The notes: a model not told the origin generated them from the letters alone. Counted from the stretch's first letter, positions 8,259 to 15,565 are shown. The stretch: DNA of 24,479 nt from Dorea sp. (GCA_016295505.1 JAEDLC010000020.1:1-24479); one strand, 5' to 3'. Made by a program: numbers and translations.

Positions 8259-8287
8259 TCATCCCACCTTCTTCTTTTTCTGGGATA

Positions 8288-8316
8288 TAGGATGTCCAGA
8301 ATACTCATTATTATAC
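8288..8316 (-). promoter_or_regulatory. Candidate forespore (SigG/SigF-like) promoter of the germination gene
   Basis: GTATA (8312-8316) is 17 bases from CATCCTA (8288-8294), which resembles the SigG pattern GNATR, then CATNNTA. Transcription would start about 25 bases before the ATG. No SigA-type promoter was seen in this 76-base gap. The match is by eye and short. Confidence 0.35.
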
Positions 8317-8334
8317 ATCTGTCTATATTATGAT

Positions 8335-8853
8335 TTACTTTCCTGTCGTACTTCCAAATCCGCCATTCCTGATACCGGTCGCTTCATCATCCATCGTAAT
8401 TCCATATTCCATGAAAATTCCCTGCATGAATCCTGTGCCGGCCTCAATTTCTATTGTCTTATCTTCATTGGTATCATTGGTAATCTTGGCAAATATGTGT
8501 CCCTCATTATCCGAATAATAATAATCGCTGTCAATGATTCCAACCGTATTATTCAGCTGCAGGCGATATTTAAATCCGAGCCCGCTTCTCGGATAACACT
8601 GAAGCACCCAGTTTTCTTCCATCTTCACCCGTATTCCTGTAGGAATCTTCGCTGTCATTTTAGGAGCCAGAACGATCTTTACCGGTGCATAGAAATCATA
8701 TCCTGCAGATCCTGACGTTGCTCTCATTGGAAGCCTGATACTCTGATAAACTGCTTCTATCTCCTTTTCTTCCGCCTCTCCAAATGCATCAGTATACCCT
8801 TTTTTAAACTGATCATAACTGACTTTATAGAACTGTGCAATTCTTTTTGCCAT
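8335..8853 (-). CDS. dut: dUTP diphosphatase (dUTPase), trimeric type
   Basis: dUTPase hydrolyses dUTP to dUMP and pyrophosphate, keeping uracil out of DNA and supplying thymidylate synthesis. All five motifs of the trimeric family are present: SAGYDFYA, PRSGLG, NTVGIIDSDYYY, GFMQGIF and the C-terminal NGGFGSTT. I chose the ATG at 8853, 9 bases after AGGA; an earlier in-frame ATG lacks a site and would overlap the ABC ATPase gene. At 172 residues it is longer than the usual 140-150, because about 40 residues precede motif 1. It lies 35 bases after the ABC ATPase gene with no terminator between, so it may be read from the T-box-controlled promoter. Confidence 0.93.
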   Translation of the reverse strand: MAKRIAQFYKVSYDQFKKGYTDAFGEAEEKEIEAVYQSIRLPMRATSGSAGYDFYAPVKIVLAPKMTAKIPTGIRVKMEENWVLQCYPRSGLGFKYRLQLNNTVGIIDSDYYYSDNEGHIFAKITNDTNEDKTIEIEAGTGFMQGIFMEYGITMDDEATGIRNGGFGSTTGK

Positions 8854-8888
8854 CTTGCTGTTTCCTTTCTCCATACACACAGAGCCCG

Positions 8889-9662
8889 TTAATTGCCACA
8901 CTCTATACTGATCTCATTGAACAGCTTAAGTACATCATCAACTACGATCTGTGCCTTTTCTTCTCCTTTTTTATCGAGTATTACTTCTCCCTGATGCATC
9001 ATGACAAGACGATTTCCGTATTCAATCGCATACCGCAGATTATGAGTAACCATGATCGTCGTAAGCTGCTTTTCTTTTACGATCCGATCTGTCAGCTCCA
9101 TAATCAGCTCCGCAGTTTTGGGATCCAGGGCCGCTGTATGTTCATCAAGAATCAAAAATTCAATCGGAGTCATCGTTGACATGAGAAGAGCCATCGCCTG
9201 GCGCTGACCTCCGGACAGAGATCCTACTTTTACATTCAGCTTATCCTCCAGTCCGAGATTCAGTTGTCTGAGCTGATCACGATAGTAATCGATCCTTGCT
9301 TTGTTTGTACCTCTTCCAAGCCCAAACGTCTTTCCTTTATTGTCAGCAAGAGACATATTTTCCAGAATCGTCATGGACGGACACGTTCCCATAGCCGGAT
9401 TCTGGTATACCCGGCCAATTCTCGTATTTCTCTTATATTCTTTTTGTTTTGTAATATCTTCTCCGCCAATCAGTATCTGTCCCTGCTCTATCGGAATGCT
9501 TCCGCAGATGATATTGAGCATGGAAGTTTTTCCGGAACCGTTACTTCCGACAACTGCCATAAAGTCTCCCTTTTCAATTGTCAGATTAAAGTCCTGAAAC
9601 AGACACATCTCGTTGACAGTGCCCGGATTATAATACTTATGGATTCCTCTTAATTCAAGCAT
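8889..9662 (-). CDS. ABC transporter ATPase, TrpXYZ-type amino acid importer
   Basis: This 257-residue cytosolic ATPase powers the adjoining permease. Walker A GSNGSGKTS is at residues 39-47, the Q-loop Gln at 87, the signature LSGGQ at 149-153, Walker B with Asp173 and Glu174, and the switch His207 in THNLRYA, so all catalytic elements are intact. Its start overlaps the permease stop by 8 bases, which implies translational coupling. Together with the permease and a PF04392-type lipoprotein it forms a transporter of the kind called TrpXYZ in streptococci. The upstream T-box supports an amino acid substrate, most probably tryptophan. Confidence 0.92.
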   Translation of the reverse strand: MLELRGIHKYYNPGTVNEMCLFQDFNLTIEKGDFMAVVGSNGSGKTSMLNIICGSIPIEQGQILIGGEDITKQKEYKRNTRIGRVYQNPAMGTCPSMTILENMSLADNKGKTFGLGRGTNKARIDYYRDQLRQLNLGLEDKLNVKVGSLSGGQRQAMALLMSTMTPIEFLILDEHTAALDPKTAELIMELTDRIVKEKQLTTIMVTHNLRYAIEYGNRLVMMHQGEVILDKKGEEKAQIVVDDVLKLFNEISIECGN

Positions 9663-10536
9663 TCTTATTCACCTTCGTCTTTCTTTCCATGCTGATGATC
9701 AAAATGATCAGGAATAACACTGCAGTGATCAGCTTCATTGCCTGTGGTTCAAAGTTACGAAGCGCAATCGCCACACATGCCTTATAGATCACAGACCCGA
9801 TCAAAACTGCAGATGTCGTTTTTAAGACAGAAAACTTTTTGAAAATGCTGGTTCCAATAATTACACTTGCCAGCCCGATTACCATAGCTCCGGTACCCAT
9901 GGAGATTTCAAATACCCTCTCCTCCTGCGCAAATATACACCCGGCCAGAGATACCAGTCCGTTTGCAATCGCAAGACCAAGGATCTTTACATTGCCCTGA
10001 TCCTTTGCAAGGGATACAACCAGTGTATCATTATCTCCGACTGCTCTGAGAAGGTATCCTGACTTTGTCTGAAGATACAGATCAAGTAATACCTTACATA
10101 TCATAGCAAGAATCAATATAATAATCAACGTAATATATGGAGACAATACCTCCGGTACGATCTGATCCAGCAGGTCATTATGAAAAATCGTTTTCTGTGA
10201 AAACAACGGAACATTCGACGTTCCTGCGATGTAGAGATTGATGGTCCATAATGCCGTCATCATGATAATTCCTGATAACAGATCTCTGACTTTACATTTG
10301 ATATGAATCAGTCCGGTACAGATTCCTGCCAGAACACCTGACAAGAATGCCAGAAGCAATGTCAGGTACGGGTTGATTCCACGCGTGATAAGGGCAGCTG
10401 TAATCGCTGCCCCCAGCGGGAAACTTCCATCGACTGTAAGATCCGGAAAATCCAGAATCTTATATGTGATATATATACCAAGTGCAAGAATCCCATAGAT
10501 CAGTCCCTGCTCTAATATGGATATGATAAAACTCAT
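9655..10536 (-). CDS. ABC transporter permease, TrpXYZ-type
   Basis: The 293-residue membrane protein has about eight to nine hydrophobic helices and the BPD_transp_2 (branched-chain/sugar permease) pattern: YGILALGIYITYKILDFPDL near the start followed by TVDGSFPLGAA, and later SGYLLRAVGDNDTLVVSLAK, the loop that contacts the ATPase. It lies 24 bases after the substrate-binding lipoprotein gene and overlaps the ATPase gene by 8 bases. The substrate is probably an aromatic amino acid, inferred from the family and the T-box rather than from the permease itself. Confidence 0.9.
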   Translation of the reverse strand: MSFIISILEQGLIYGILALGIYITYKILDFPDLTVDGSFPLGAAITAALITRGINPYLTLLLAFLSGVLAGICTGLIHIKCKVRDLLSGIIMMTALWTINLYIAGTSNVPLFSQKTIFHNDLLDQIVPEVLSPYITLIIILILAMICKVLLDLYLQTKSGYLLRAVGDNDTLVVSLAKDQGNVKILGLAIANGLVSLAGCIFAQEERVFEISMGTGAMVIGLASVIIGTSIFKKFSVLKTTSAVLIGSVIYKACVAIALRNFEPQAMKLITAVLFLIILIISMERKTKVNKNA

Positions 10537-10560
10537 GAGGCGCCTCCCAAAACATACTAT

Positions 10561-11580
10561 TTATTCTGCAGTAATCTCGCTGAAGCTTTCCACTGCTGTC
10601 TCTGCCAGTTCATCCGGAACTGTAATTCCAAGATTTTCTGCAACCTTTAAGTTTACATAAAAGCCCGGTGTTGTAATCGTTTCAAAATCTATTTCTGATG
10701 CTTTCTTTGCACCTTTTAAAACCTGTGCTGCCATCTTACCAGTCTGTTCACCGAGAGCGAGATAATCAATTCCTTCTGCTGCAAGACATCCGATTTTTAC
10801 CTGTTCAATTTCGCTTCCAAATACAGGAACATTCTTTTCATTTGCCTTTTCCAGAATTGTTGGAAGAGATGCAACCACCGTATTATCTGTCAGGTTTGTG
10901 ATACAGTCTACCTGGCTTACCAGGTCATCTGCTGCAAGAGCTACATCTGCTGTAGATGTGATTCCTTTTTCTACCAGCTCAAAACCATATTTTTCTACCA
11001 GTTCCTCATACTCCTTTATTGCGGATACAGAGTTTGCTTCACTTGTTGTATACATGATTCCCAGTTTCTTTGCATCCGGAAGCATTGCACGGATCATTTT
11101 TAACTGCTCTTCTACCGGAAGCTTATCAGAAGTACCTGTCACTTCTCCAACCGGCTTTCCATCTTTTCCTGCAAGTTCTGCAGCAATAGGATCGGTAACT
11201 GCTGTATAGATAACCGGAATACCTTCATTCATAGCTGCATTATATGCACTTTGTGCAGTCGGTGTCGCAATCGCGCAGATCATATCCACTTTATCAGATA
11301 CAAAACCATCTGAGATCTGCTTTGCATTTCCCATATCAGCAGTTGCATTCTTATATTCTACCGTCAGATTTTCACCTTCTACAATTCCTTCTGACTCCAG
11401 GCCATTTAAGAATCCTTCCCGGCAGTTATCCAGAGAACCGTGTTCTGCAAACTGAATAATTCCCAATGTGTAAGATTCCTCTGCTGTTTCACTTGCCGTA
11501 TCCTGAGATTTTCCACATCCAGACATCATTGCCACTGCCATTGCTACTGTTAATAATCCTGCTACTACTCTTTTTTTCAT
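10561..11580 (-). CDS. ABC transporter substrate-binding lipoprotein, TrpX-type
   Basis: The 339-residue protein begins with a lipoprotein signal (MKKRVVAGLL, then AMAVAMMSGC) with the lipidated Cys at residue 22, followed by an acidic linker and the two-lobed ABC_sub_bind fold: YTLGIIQFAEHGSLDNCREG, IPVIYTAVTDP, LGIMYTTSEANSV and GCLAAEGIDYLALGEQTG. It would be anchored to the outer face of the membrane and deliver substrate to the permease. AAAGGAG precedes the ATG. It is the first gene of the transporter operon, 120 bases after a T-box terminator. The ligand is not proven; tryptophan is the best inference. Confidence 0.92.
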   Translation of the reverse strand: MKKRVVAGLLTVAMAVAMMSGCGKSQDTASETAEESYTLGIIQFAEHGSLDNCREGFLNGLESEGIVEGENLTVEYKNATADMGNAKQISDGFVSDKVDMICAIATPTAQSAYNAAMNEGIPVIYTAVTDPIAAELAGKDGKPVGEVTGTSDKLPVEEQLKMIRAMLPDAKKLGIMYTTSEANSVSAIKEYEELVEKYGFELVEKGITSTADVALAADDLVSQVDCITNLTDNTVVASLPTILEKANEKNVPVFGSEIEQVKIGCLAAEGIDYLALGEQTGKMAAQVLKGAKKASEIDFETITTPGFYVNLKVAENLGITVPDELAETAVESFSEITAE

Positions 11581-11699
11581 TGTTTCGTTCTCCTTTTCTT
11601 TGTTAAACTATTTGATGTTGTGGAATGCATAAGCCAGCATCCACCTGTTAGGAGAGAAAGTTGAGATGAGCACAGACTTTAGCTCATTGTACGCGTAAA

Positions 11700-11985
11700 T
11701 AAAAGACCGCCCCAAACCTACAGGTTTGAGGCGGTAATTATATCATAAATTATCGCGGTACCACTCAAATTGACGAATCGTCCACTTTCCTCATGTACTA
11801 ACATACACTCCTGATTGATAACGGGTTCGGTTCCCGACATACTATACTTTCCTGTTAATACGGATTTCCAGCTGCCCTCGAAAGGCCATTCACTTACCGA
11901 TCTCATACAGCACTCCCACCACCTGCTGCTCTCTGATATGTCACACTGTAAGCTACTCTTCTTTCTCAACGGTTTATGTATTCTT
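11700..11985 (-). promoter_or_regulatory. T-box riboswitch (probable Trp) of the ABC transporter operon
   Basis: On the minus transcript stem I begins GAAAG, AAGAGUAG, CUUAC and returns as GUAAG, UGAAUGGC, CUUUC. Both helices pair, placing the specifier in UGAAUGGC; read as GAA-codon it is UGG, Trp (11886-11888). The T-box AGUGGUACCGCG (11754-11765) is exact. The terminator pairs 11706-11718 with 11723-11735 around UGUA, followed by U-rich sequence. Uncharged tRNA would block termination. AUG (Met) in the shifted register is possible: the tRNA-binding UGGU suits an A73 tRNA, whereas Trp tRNAs usually have G73, which would pair by G-U. Confidence 0.9.
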
Positions 11986-11997
11986 TTTATGATAACT

Positions 11998-12026
11998 ACT
12001 TTACTTCAACAAAGTGCATTTGTCAA
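11998..12026 (-). promoter_or_regulatory. Promoter of the T-box ABC transporter operon
   Basis: A consensus TTGACA (12021-12026) is 17 bases from TAAAGT (11998-12003). It starts only 27 bases after the AGCS stop codon, with no convincing terminator between. Confidence 0.65.
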
Positions 12027-12053
12027 TCCAAAGTTACTATTTTTTGGTCATTA

Positions 12054-13439
12054 TTAATCTTTAATGATCGGAATCGGTGTATCATCCTTTGCATCCAGAT
12101 CATTGATATACTTCTTTGTATCCTGTACCATCTGATTTGACAGAAGCAATACTGCCACAAGGTTCGGAATAGCCATCAAAGCATTCAGAGTATCTGCGAT
12201 CAGCCATACAAGATCCAGCGCTACGATCGGTGCAATCGCGGCAACGATGACATACAGAATACGATATGGAATCAATCCCTTCTTGCCCAATACGTATTCA
12301 ATACAACGCTCTCCGTAATATGCCCATCCAAGAACGGTAGAATATGCAAAACAGATAATACCAAGTGTCAGAATGATAGGCCCGATCACCGGAATCTGTC
12401 CAAATGCAAGTGATGTCAGCTGTCCTCCGTTATCCACAGAATCTGCATTGATAGAAGGATTTTTCATAATCGTAGTTACAAGTACAAGACCTGTCATCAG
12501 ACATACAACAACCGTATCCCAGAATGTTCCGGTAGAAGATACCAGCGCCTGACGAACCGGATTTCTTGTCTGTGCTGCTGCTGCTGCGATTGGAGCAGAA
12601 CCAAGACCTGACTCATTAGAAAACAGTCCTCTTGCAACACCAAACCGGATTGCCATTGTGATACCTGCTCCTACAAGACCACCTGCTGCTGCGCCCGGTG
12701 TAAATGCCAGTTTACAGATAACGCCAATAGCAGGAAGGATATAATCATAATTCATACCTAAAATGATAATACATCCGATTACATAGAATGCCGCCATAAA
12801 TGGAACCAGTTTCTCACATACACCTGCGATTGACTTAATTCCACCAAAGATAACGACTGCCGTAAGAACTGCAATCACGATACCAACGGCTACCGGCGGA
12901 ATATTGAAGTTGGTCTTACATACTTCTGCGATGGAATTAACCTGTGTGGCACATCCAATACCAAAGGATGCGAGTCCTGCAAAAAGTGCGAACAACATTC
13001 CAAGCCATTTCATATTCAGCCCTCTTTCCAGCGCATACATTGCACCGCCCTGCATACGGCCGTCTTCTGTCTTAACTCTGTACTTTACAGCAATATAAGA
13101 CTCTGCATACTTCGTAGCAATACCGAATACACCTGTCAGCCAGCACCACAATACAGCTCCGGGTCCTCCAAGAGCAATCGCCGTACCTACACCAACGATG
13201 TTACCAGTTCCGATCGTTGCCGCAAGAGCAGTCGCCAGGGCTCCAAACTGTGATACTTCACCCTCTGCTTCCGGATCCTTGGTAACAGACAACTTGATAC
13301 CTTTTGTAATGGTATACCTTTGAATGAACCCGGTCCGTAATGTCAGAAATACATGTGTTCCCAGTAACAGGATGATCATCGGCCATCCCCATACAACACC
13401 GTTAATAGCATTTACTACAGAATTAATAGCTTCCAGCAT
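12054..13439 (-). CDS. AGCS family amino acid (alanine/glycine):cation symporter
   Basis: The 461-residue, roughly 11-helix membrane protein carries the AGCS signature ATIGTGNIVGVGTAIALGGP and further family blocks (GMQGGAMYALERGL-like segment, RFGVARGLFSNESGLGSAPI, AYSTVLGWAYYGERC). Members take up alanine or glycine with sodium. I chose the ATG at 13437-13439, preceded by GGGGG (13446-13450), over an upstream start that would add 16 mostly Lys/Arg residues; no ribosome binding site was found for that one. Upstream are a promoter (13573-13601) and a hairpin leader. The C-terminal tail is hydrophilic (DLDAKDDTPIPI). Confidence 0.93.
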   Translation of the reverse strand: MLEAINSVVNAINGVVWGWPMIILLLGTHVFLTLRTGFIQRYTITKGIKLSVTKDPEAEGEVSQFGALATALAATIGTGNIVGVGTAIALGGPGAVLWCWLTGVFGIATKYAESYIAVKYRVKTEDGRMQGGAMYALERGLNMKWLGMLFALFAGLASFGIGCATQVNSIAEVCKTNFNIPPVAVGIVIAVLTAVVIFGGIKSIAGVCEKLVPFMAAFYVIGCIIILGMNYDYILPAIGVICKLAFTPGAAAGGLVGAGITMAIRFGVARGLFSNESGLGSAPIAAAAAQTRNPVRQALVSSTGTFWDTVVVCLMTGLVLVTTIMKNPSINADSVDNGGQLTSLAFGQIPVIGPIILTLGIICFAYSTVLGWAYYGERCIEYVLGKKGLIPYRILYVIVAAIAPIVALDLVWLIADTLNALMAIPNLVAVLLLSNQMVQDTKKYINDLDAKDDTPIPIIKD

Positions 13440-13601
13440 ACTATTCCCCCTTTTCTCTTTTTTTCTTTTTTTCTTTGCTTTGTACATGCACTTTTTTGTT
13501 TCAATGGCTATAATAATACAAAAGAGTATCGGCAGCTGCTGTCGGTACTCTCTTAATGTATCACCTAATTAGATTGTACCTTAATATATTGAATATTTCA
13601 A
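13440..13601 (-). promoter_or_regulatory. AGCS gene promoter and hairpin leader
   Basis: TTGAAA (13596-13601), a 17-base spacer and TACAAT (13573-13578) form a good promoter, giving a leader of about 125 bases. In it AGAGUA (13546-13551) pairs with UACUCU (13523-13528), the stem continues with two A-C mismatches to a CAG loop, and UUUUGUAUUAUUAU follows. This looks like a weak attenuator, but no known riboswitch was recognised. Confidence 0.5.
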
Positions 13602-13727
13602 TAATTGTTATTAATTAAACATATATTTCGTTATTATAACCAATTTCATAAGACTATTCTTTACATATCCGCTCGTTAAATAAATAACTTGTCGTTATGT
13701 TAGAATTTTCAGACTCTTTTAAAATAC

Positions 13728-13763
13728 AAAAAACTCCCGGGAGTTCCATCCTTGGAGTTTTTT
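13728..13763. terminator. Terminator downstream of the recombinase gene
   Basis: AAAAAACTCC (13728-13737) pairs with GGAGTTTTTT (13754-13763) around a 16-base loop, followed by U-rich sequence on the minus strand. It lies about 110 bases after the recombinase stop codon and before the AGCS promoter. Bases 13764-13875 hold nothing else beyond a 12-bp palindrome, ATTACATGTAAT, at 13777-13788. Confidence 0.75.
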
Positions 13764-13875
13764 ATACTTATCTTTATTACATGTAATCTATGAATATTTT
13801 ATCACAGAGATGTATGATTATGCAAGTCTTTCTTTTCAAACAGATGTATCCGGCACTTTTTCCAAAGCATTTCCT

Positions 13876-14799
13876 TTATCGCACAGATGGCGGTTCCACT
13901 CTGAGTTTTACAAGTCGTTCCGCCTGTTGCTGCAGTTGATCCTGATATGCGAGATTCTTATATCTTTTTATCTGTATTTTCGTTGTTCCCATCCGATCTG
14001 CAACCTGATCTTCGGATGCTCCATATGCAAATAGCGTAACTGCACAACAATTTCGTACACTCTGGGCACTATAATGCGGGATTCCTGCTTTTTCTTCATA
14101 TCTTCGCATCATGCGACTGATATACATCGGATTCAATGGATTTCCTCTTTTATTACAGAACAGATACGTCTGTGAACTGCTTTTTTCATTTCTCTCCCGT
14201 TCTTCAATATGTCGCTCCAGTATTTGGCACACATCTTCCGGAACATAGCACATTTTCTTCCTTCCATAAACCGAAATGTAGACACCGTTATCGTACCATG
14301 CAAGATCACTCATCTTTAATTGCATTACTTCTGTAGACGAAAGTCCTACACGAAAAAGAAAAGTGAGTATACAATATTCCATAATATTGCTTTCTGCTGC
14401 TTTTAAGAGTTCATCCAAGTGTACAACCGGAACTGTCCTGGCATATTTTTCCTGCTTCGATAATTGCCGAAGATATGGGGAGTACTCATTCTGATATTCC
14501 TCTTTCACTTTGTATTTTTCGCGATTTTCACACACATACTCAGCAAAAGAATGAAGCTCCCGAAACTTTTTTGACATTGTTGCGGGTCTTATCTCTTTCT
14601 GTTCTACCTTATGTTTCAGAAAGTAAAAATATTCCTGTATCTCATACTTTTCAATTTCAAGAAAATCTTTATGAAAATACTCCATGATCTCTGATATATC
14701 AGTCCGATAAGATGCCTCTGTCGTATGACTTTTAAAATGTGCAGTAAAATCCGGCCATATTACTTGACTTACAAGCCGCGATGCGTATAGGCTGTTCAT
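13876..14799 (-). CDS. Tyrosine recombinase-like protein with missing catalytic residues
   Basis: The 307-residue protein has a tyrosine-recombinase layout: an N-terminal SAM-like core-binding half (to about 115) and a C-terminal catalytic half (FLFRVGLSSTEVMQLKMSDL; VYGRKKMCYVPEDV; QSVRNCCAVTLFAYGAS; MGTTKIQIKRY). By alignment to XerC-type motifs only part of the catalytic set remains. Lys182, Arg249 and the nucleophile candidate Tyr280 are present. The first Arg is Ser154, the HxxR His is Gln246, and the LGH His is Thr272. It is probably inactive or unusual, perhaps a DNA-binding regulator. The ribosome binding site is GGAGGG. It has its own promoter and palindromic operator and lies beside a toxin-antitoxin module. 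An alignment is needed to confirm the register. Confidence 0.8.
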   Translation of the reverse strand: MNSLYASRLVSQVIWPDFTAHFKSHTTEASYRTDISEIMEYFHKDFLEIEKYEIQEYFYFLKHKVEQKEIRPATMSKKFRELHSFAEYVCENREKYKVKEEYQNEYSPYLRQLSKQEKYARTVPVVHLDELLKAAESNIMEYCILTFLFRVGLSSTEVMQLKMSDLAWYDNGVYISVYGRKKMCYVPEDVCQILERHIEERERNEKSSSQTYLFCNKRGNPLNPMYISRMMRRYEEKAGIPHYSAQSVRNCCAVTLFAYGASEDQVADRMGTTKIQIKRYKNLAYQDQLQQQAERLVKLRVEPPSVR

Positions 14800-14823
14800 T
14801 TTTATCCCTCCGCCTTGTTGAAT

Positions 14824-14839
14824 GTCCGCGCAAGCGGAC
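14824..14839. repeat. GTCCGC/GCGGAC hairpin before the recombinase gene
   Basis: A perfect 6-bp GC-rich inverted repeat with a GCAA loop sits between the recombinase promoter and its ribosome binding site, in otherwise AT-rich DNA. It would form a hairpin in the 5' leader and might affect translation. Its role is unknown. Confidence 0.5.
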
Positions 14840-14849
14840 CATCCACATA

Positions 14850-14887
14850 TATGTTATAAGTATATATCATACTATAACATAATTCAA
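14850..14887 (-). promoter_or_regulatory. Recombinase promoter with palindromic operator
   Basis: TTGAAT (14882-14887), a 17-base spacer, then TATACT (14859-14864). A perfect 9-bp inverted repeat, TATGTTATA (14850-14858) and TATAACATA (14873-14881), brackets the -10, with one arm abutting it downstream and the other abutting the -35. A dimeric repressor bound there would block the promoter. Confidence 0.65.
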
Positions 14888-14918
14888 GTAAATCATAATA
14901 TCAGATATCCATCAGAAC

Positions 14919-14965
14919 AAAAAAACAGCACCTTCGGAAGTTTATTCTTTTCTTCCGTTGGTGCT
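14919..14965 (-). terminator. Terminator of the yefM-yoeB module
   Basis: AGCACC and CGGAAG (14952-14965 on the complementary strand) pair with CTTCCG and GGTGCT (14927-14940) with a 2-base internal mismatch, followed by seven U (14919-14925). It lies just downstream of the yoeB stop codon. Confidence 0.88.
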
Positions 14966-14973
14966 TTTATATT

Positions 14974-15237
14974 TTACTTGTCCCCATAATGATATCTGCA
15001 TGCTAAGATATATACATTATTTTCATCAATCTTATAGATCAATCGGTCTTTGTCATTAATCCGTCTACTCCAGAATCCAGATAAATTTCCAGATAACACT
15101 TCAGGCTTTCCGATTCCTTCATTCCCATTTCTACAAATATCTTCTATAAGAATATTTATCTTTTTCAGTGTTTTTCTGTCTTCCGTCTGCCAGTATACAT
15201 AATCTTTCCAACCGTTTTCAGTAAATACTTTATTCAT
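14974..15237 (-). CDS. yoeB: YoeB-family mRNA interferase toxin
   Basis: The 87-residue protein matches YoeB over its full length: FTENGWKDYVYWQTEDRKTL, KPEVLSGNLSGFWSRRI, then the terminal RYHYGDK. The catalytic residues of E. coli YoeB align at the same numbers, Glu46, Arg65, His83 and Tyr84, so it should be active. YoeB is a ribosome-dependent endoribonuclease that cuts mRNA after start codons and in the A site, and it is neutralised by YefM. The start overlaps the yefM end by 8 bases, so it is translationally coupled, with only a weak ribosome binding site of its own. A terminator follows. Confidence 0.95.
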   Translation of the reverse strand: MNKVFTENGWKDYVYWQTEDRKTLKKINILIEDICRNGNEGIGKPEVLSGNLSGFWSRRINDKDRLIYKIDENNVYILACRYHYGDK

Positions 15238-15496
15238 CCGCGTCTGCCTCTATAAGATGATGTGTTGAAATATTTCCATTCTCTAACTGTGCTTTGGATT
15301 CCATCAGCCAATCATAATTTGCTTTATTTCCCATAATATAAACATTTTCCATCAAATTATTATAAGATTCTTCCGAAAGCATTACCACATTTTTATTATC
15401 CTTCCGGGTAACAATCATTGTTTCATAATCATCCGTAACTTTGTCCATGTAAGATTTCATATTTTCACGAAGTGTCGTATAATTCACCGCTAACAC
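15230..15496 (-). CDS. yefM: YefM-family antitoxin, GTG start
   Basis: The 88-residue Phd/YefM-fold protein reads LAVNYTTLRENMKSYMDKV at the N-terminus, which in the family forms the DNA-binding dimer, then MIVTRKDNKNVVMLSEESYN and an acidic C-terminal tail that wraps the toxin. I chose the GTG at 15494-15496, 8 bases after AGGGGG; an upstream in-frame GTG would overlap that site. No ATG is available, so the start codon is GTG. With YoeB it represses its own promoter, and two TGTAC-type palindromes are present at 15517-15561. Confidence 0.93.
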   Translation of the reverse strand: MLAVNYTTLRENMKSYMDKVTDDYETMIVTRKDNKNVVMLSEESYNNLMENVYIMGNKANYDWLMESKAQLENGNISTHHLIEADADE

Positions 15497-15516
15497 GATA
15501 TGCACCCCCTATTCAC

Positions 15517-15565
15517 GTACAGTTTTCTGTACACATATTATATCGTACATTATTCTGTACGTCAA
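15517..15565 (-). promoter_or_regulatory. yefM-yoeB promoter with two operator palindromes
   Basis: TTGACG (15560-15565), a 17-base spacer and a perfect TATAAT (15537-15542). One palindrome, CGTACA-6-TGTACG (15544-15561), fills the spacer; the other, GTACAG-4-CTGTAC (15517-15532), covers the transcription start. Their centres are 28 bp apart. TGTACA palindromes in this arrangement are the known YefM-YoeB binding sites in E. coli. Confidence 0.88.

Noticed and set aside
11718..11969. 83-codon minus-strand open frame
   Set aside because: It lies entirely within the T-box leader and its sequence is explained by stem I, the T-box and the terminator; it has no family resemblance.
14824..14839. 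GTCCGC/GCGGAC repeat as a recombinase attachment core
   Set aside because: No second copy or direct repeat was seen, and its place before the ribosome binding site fits a leader hairpin better.
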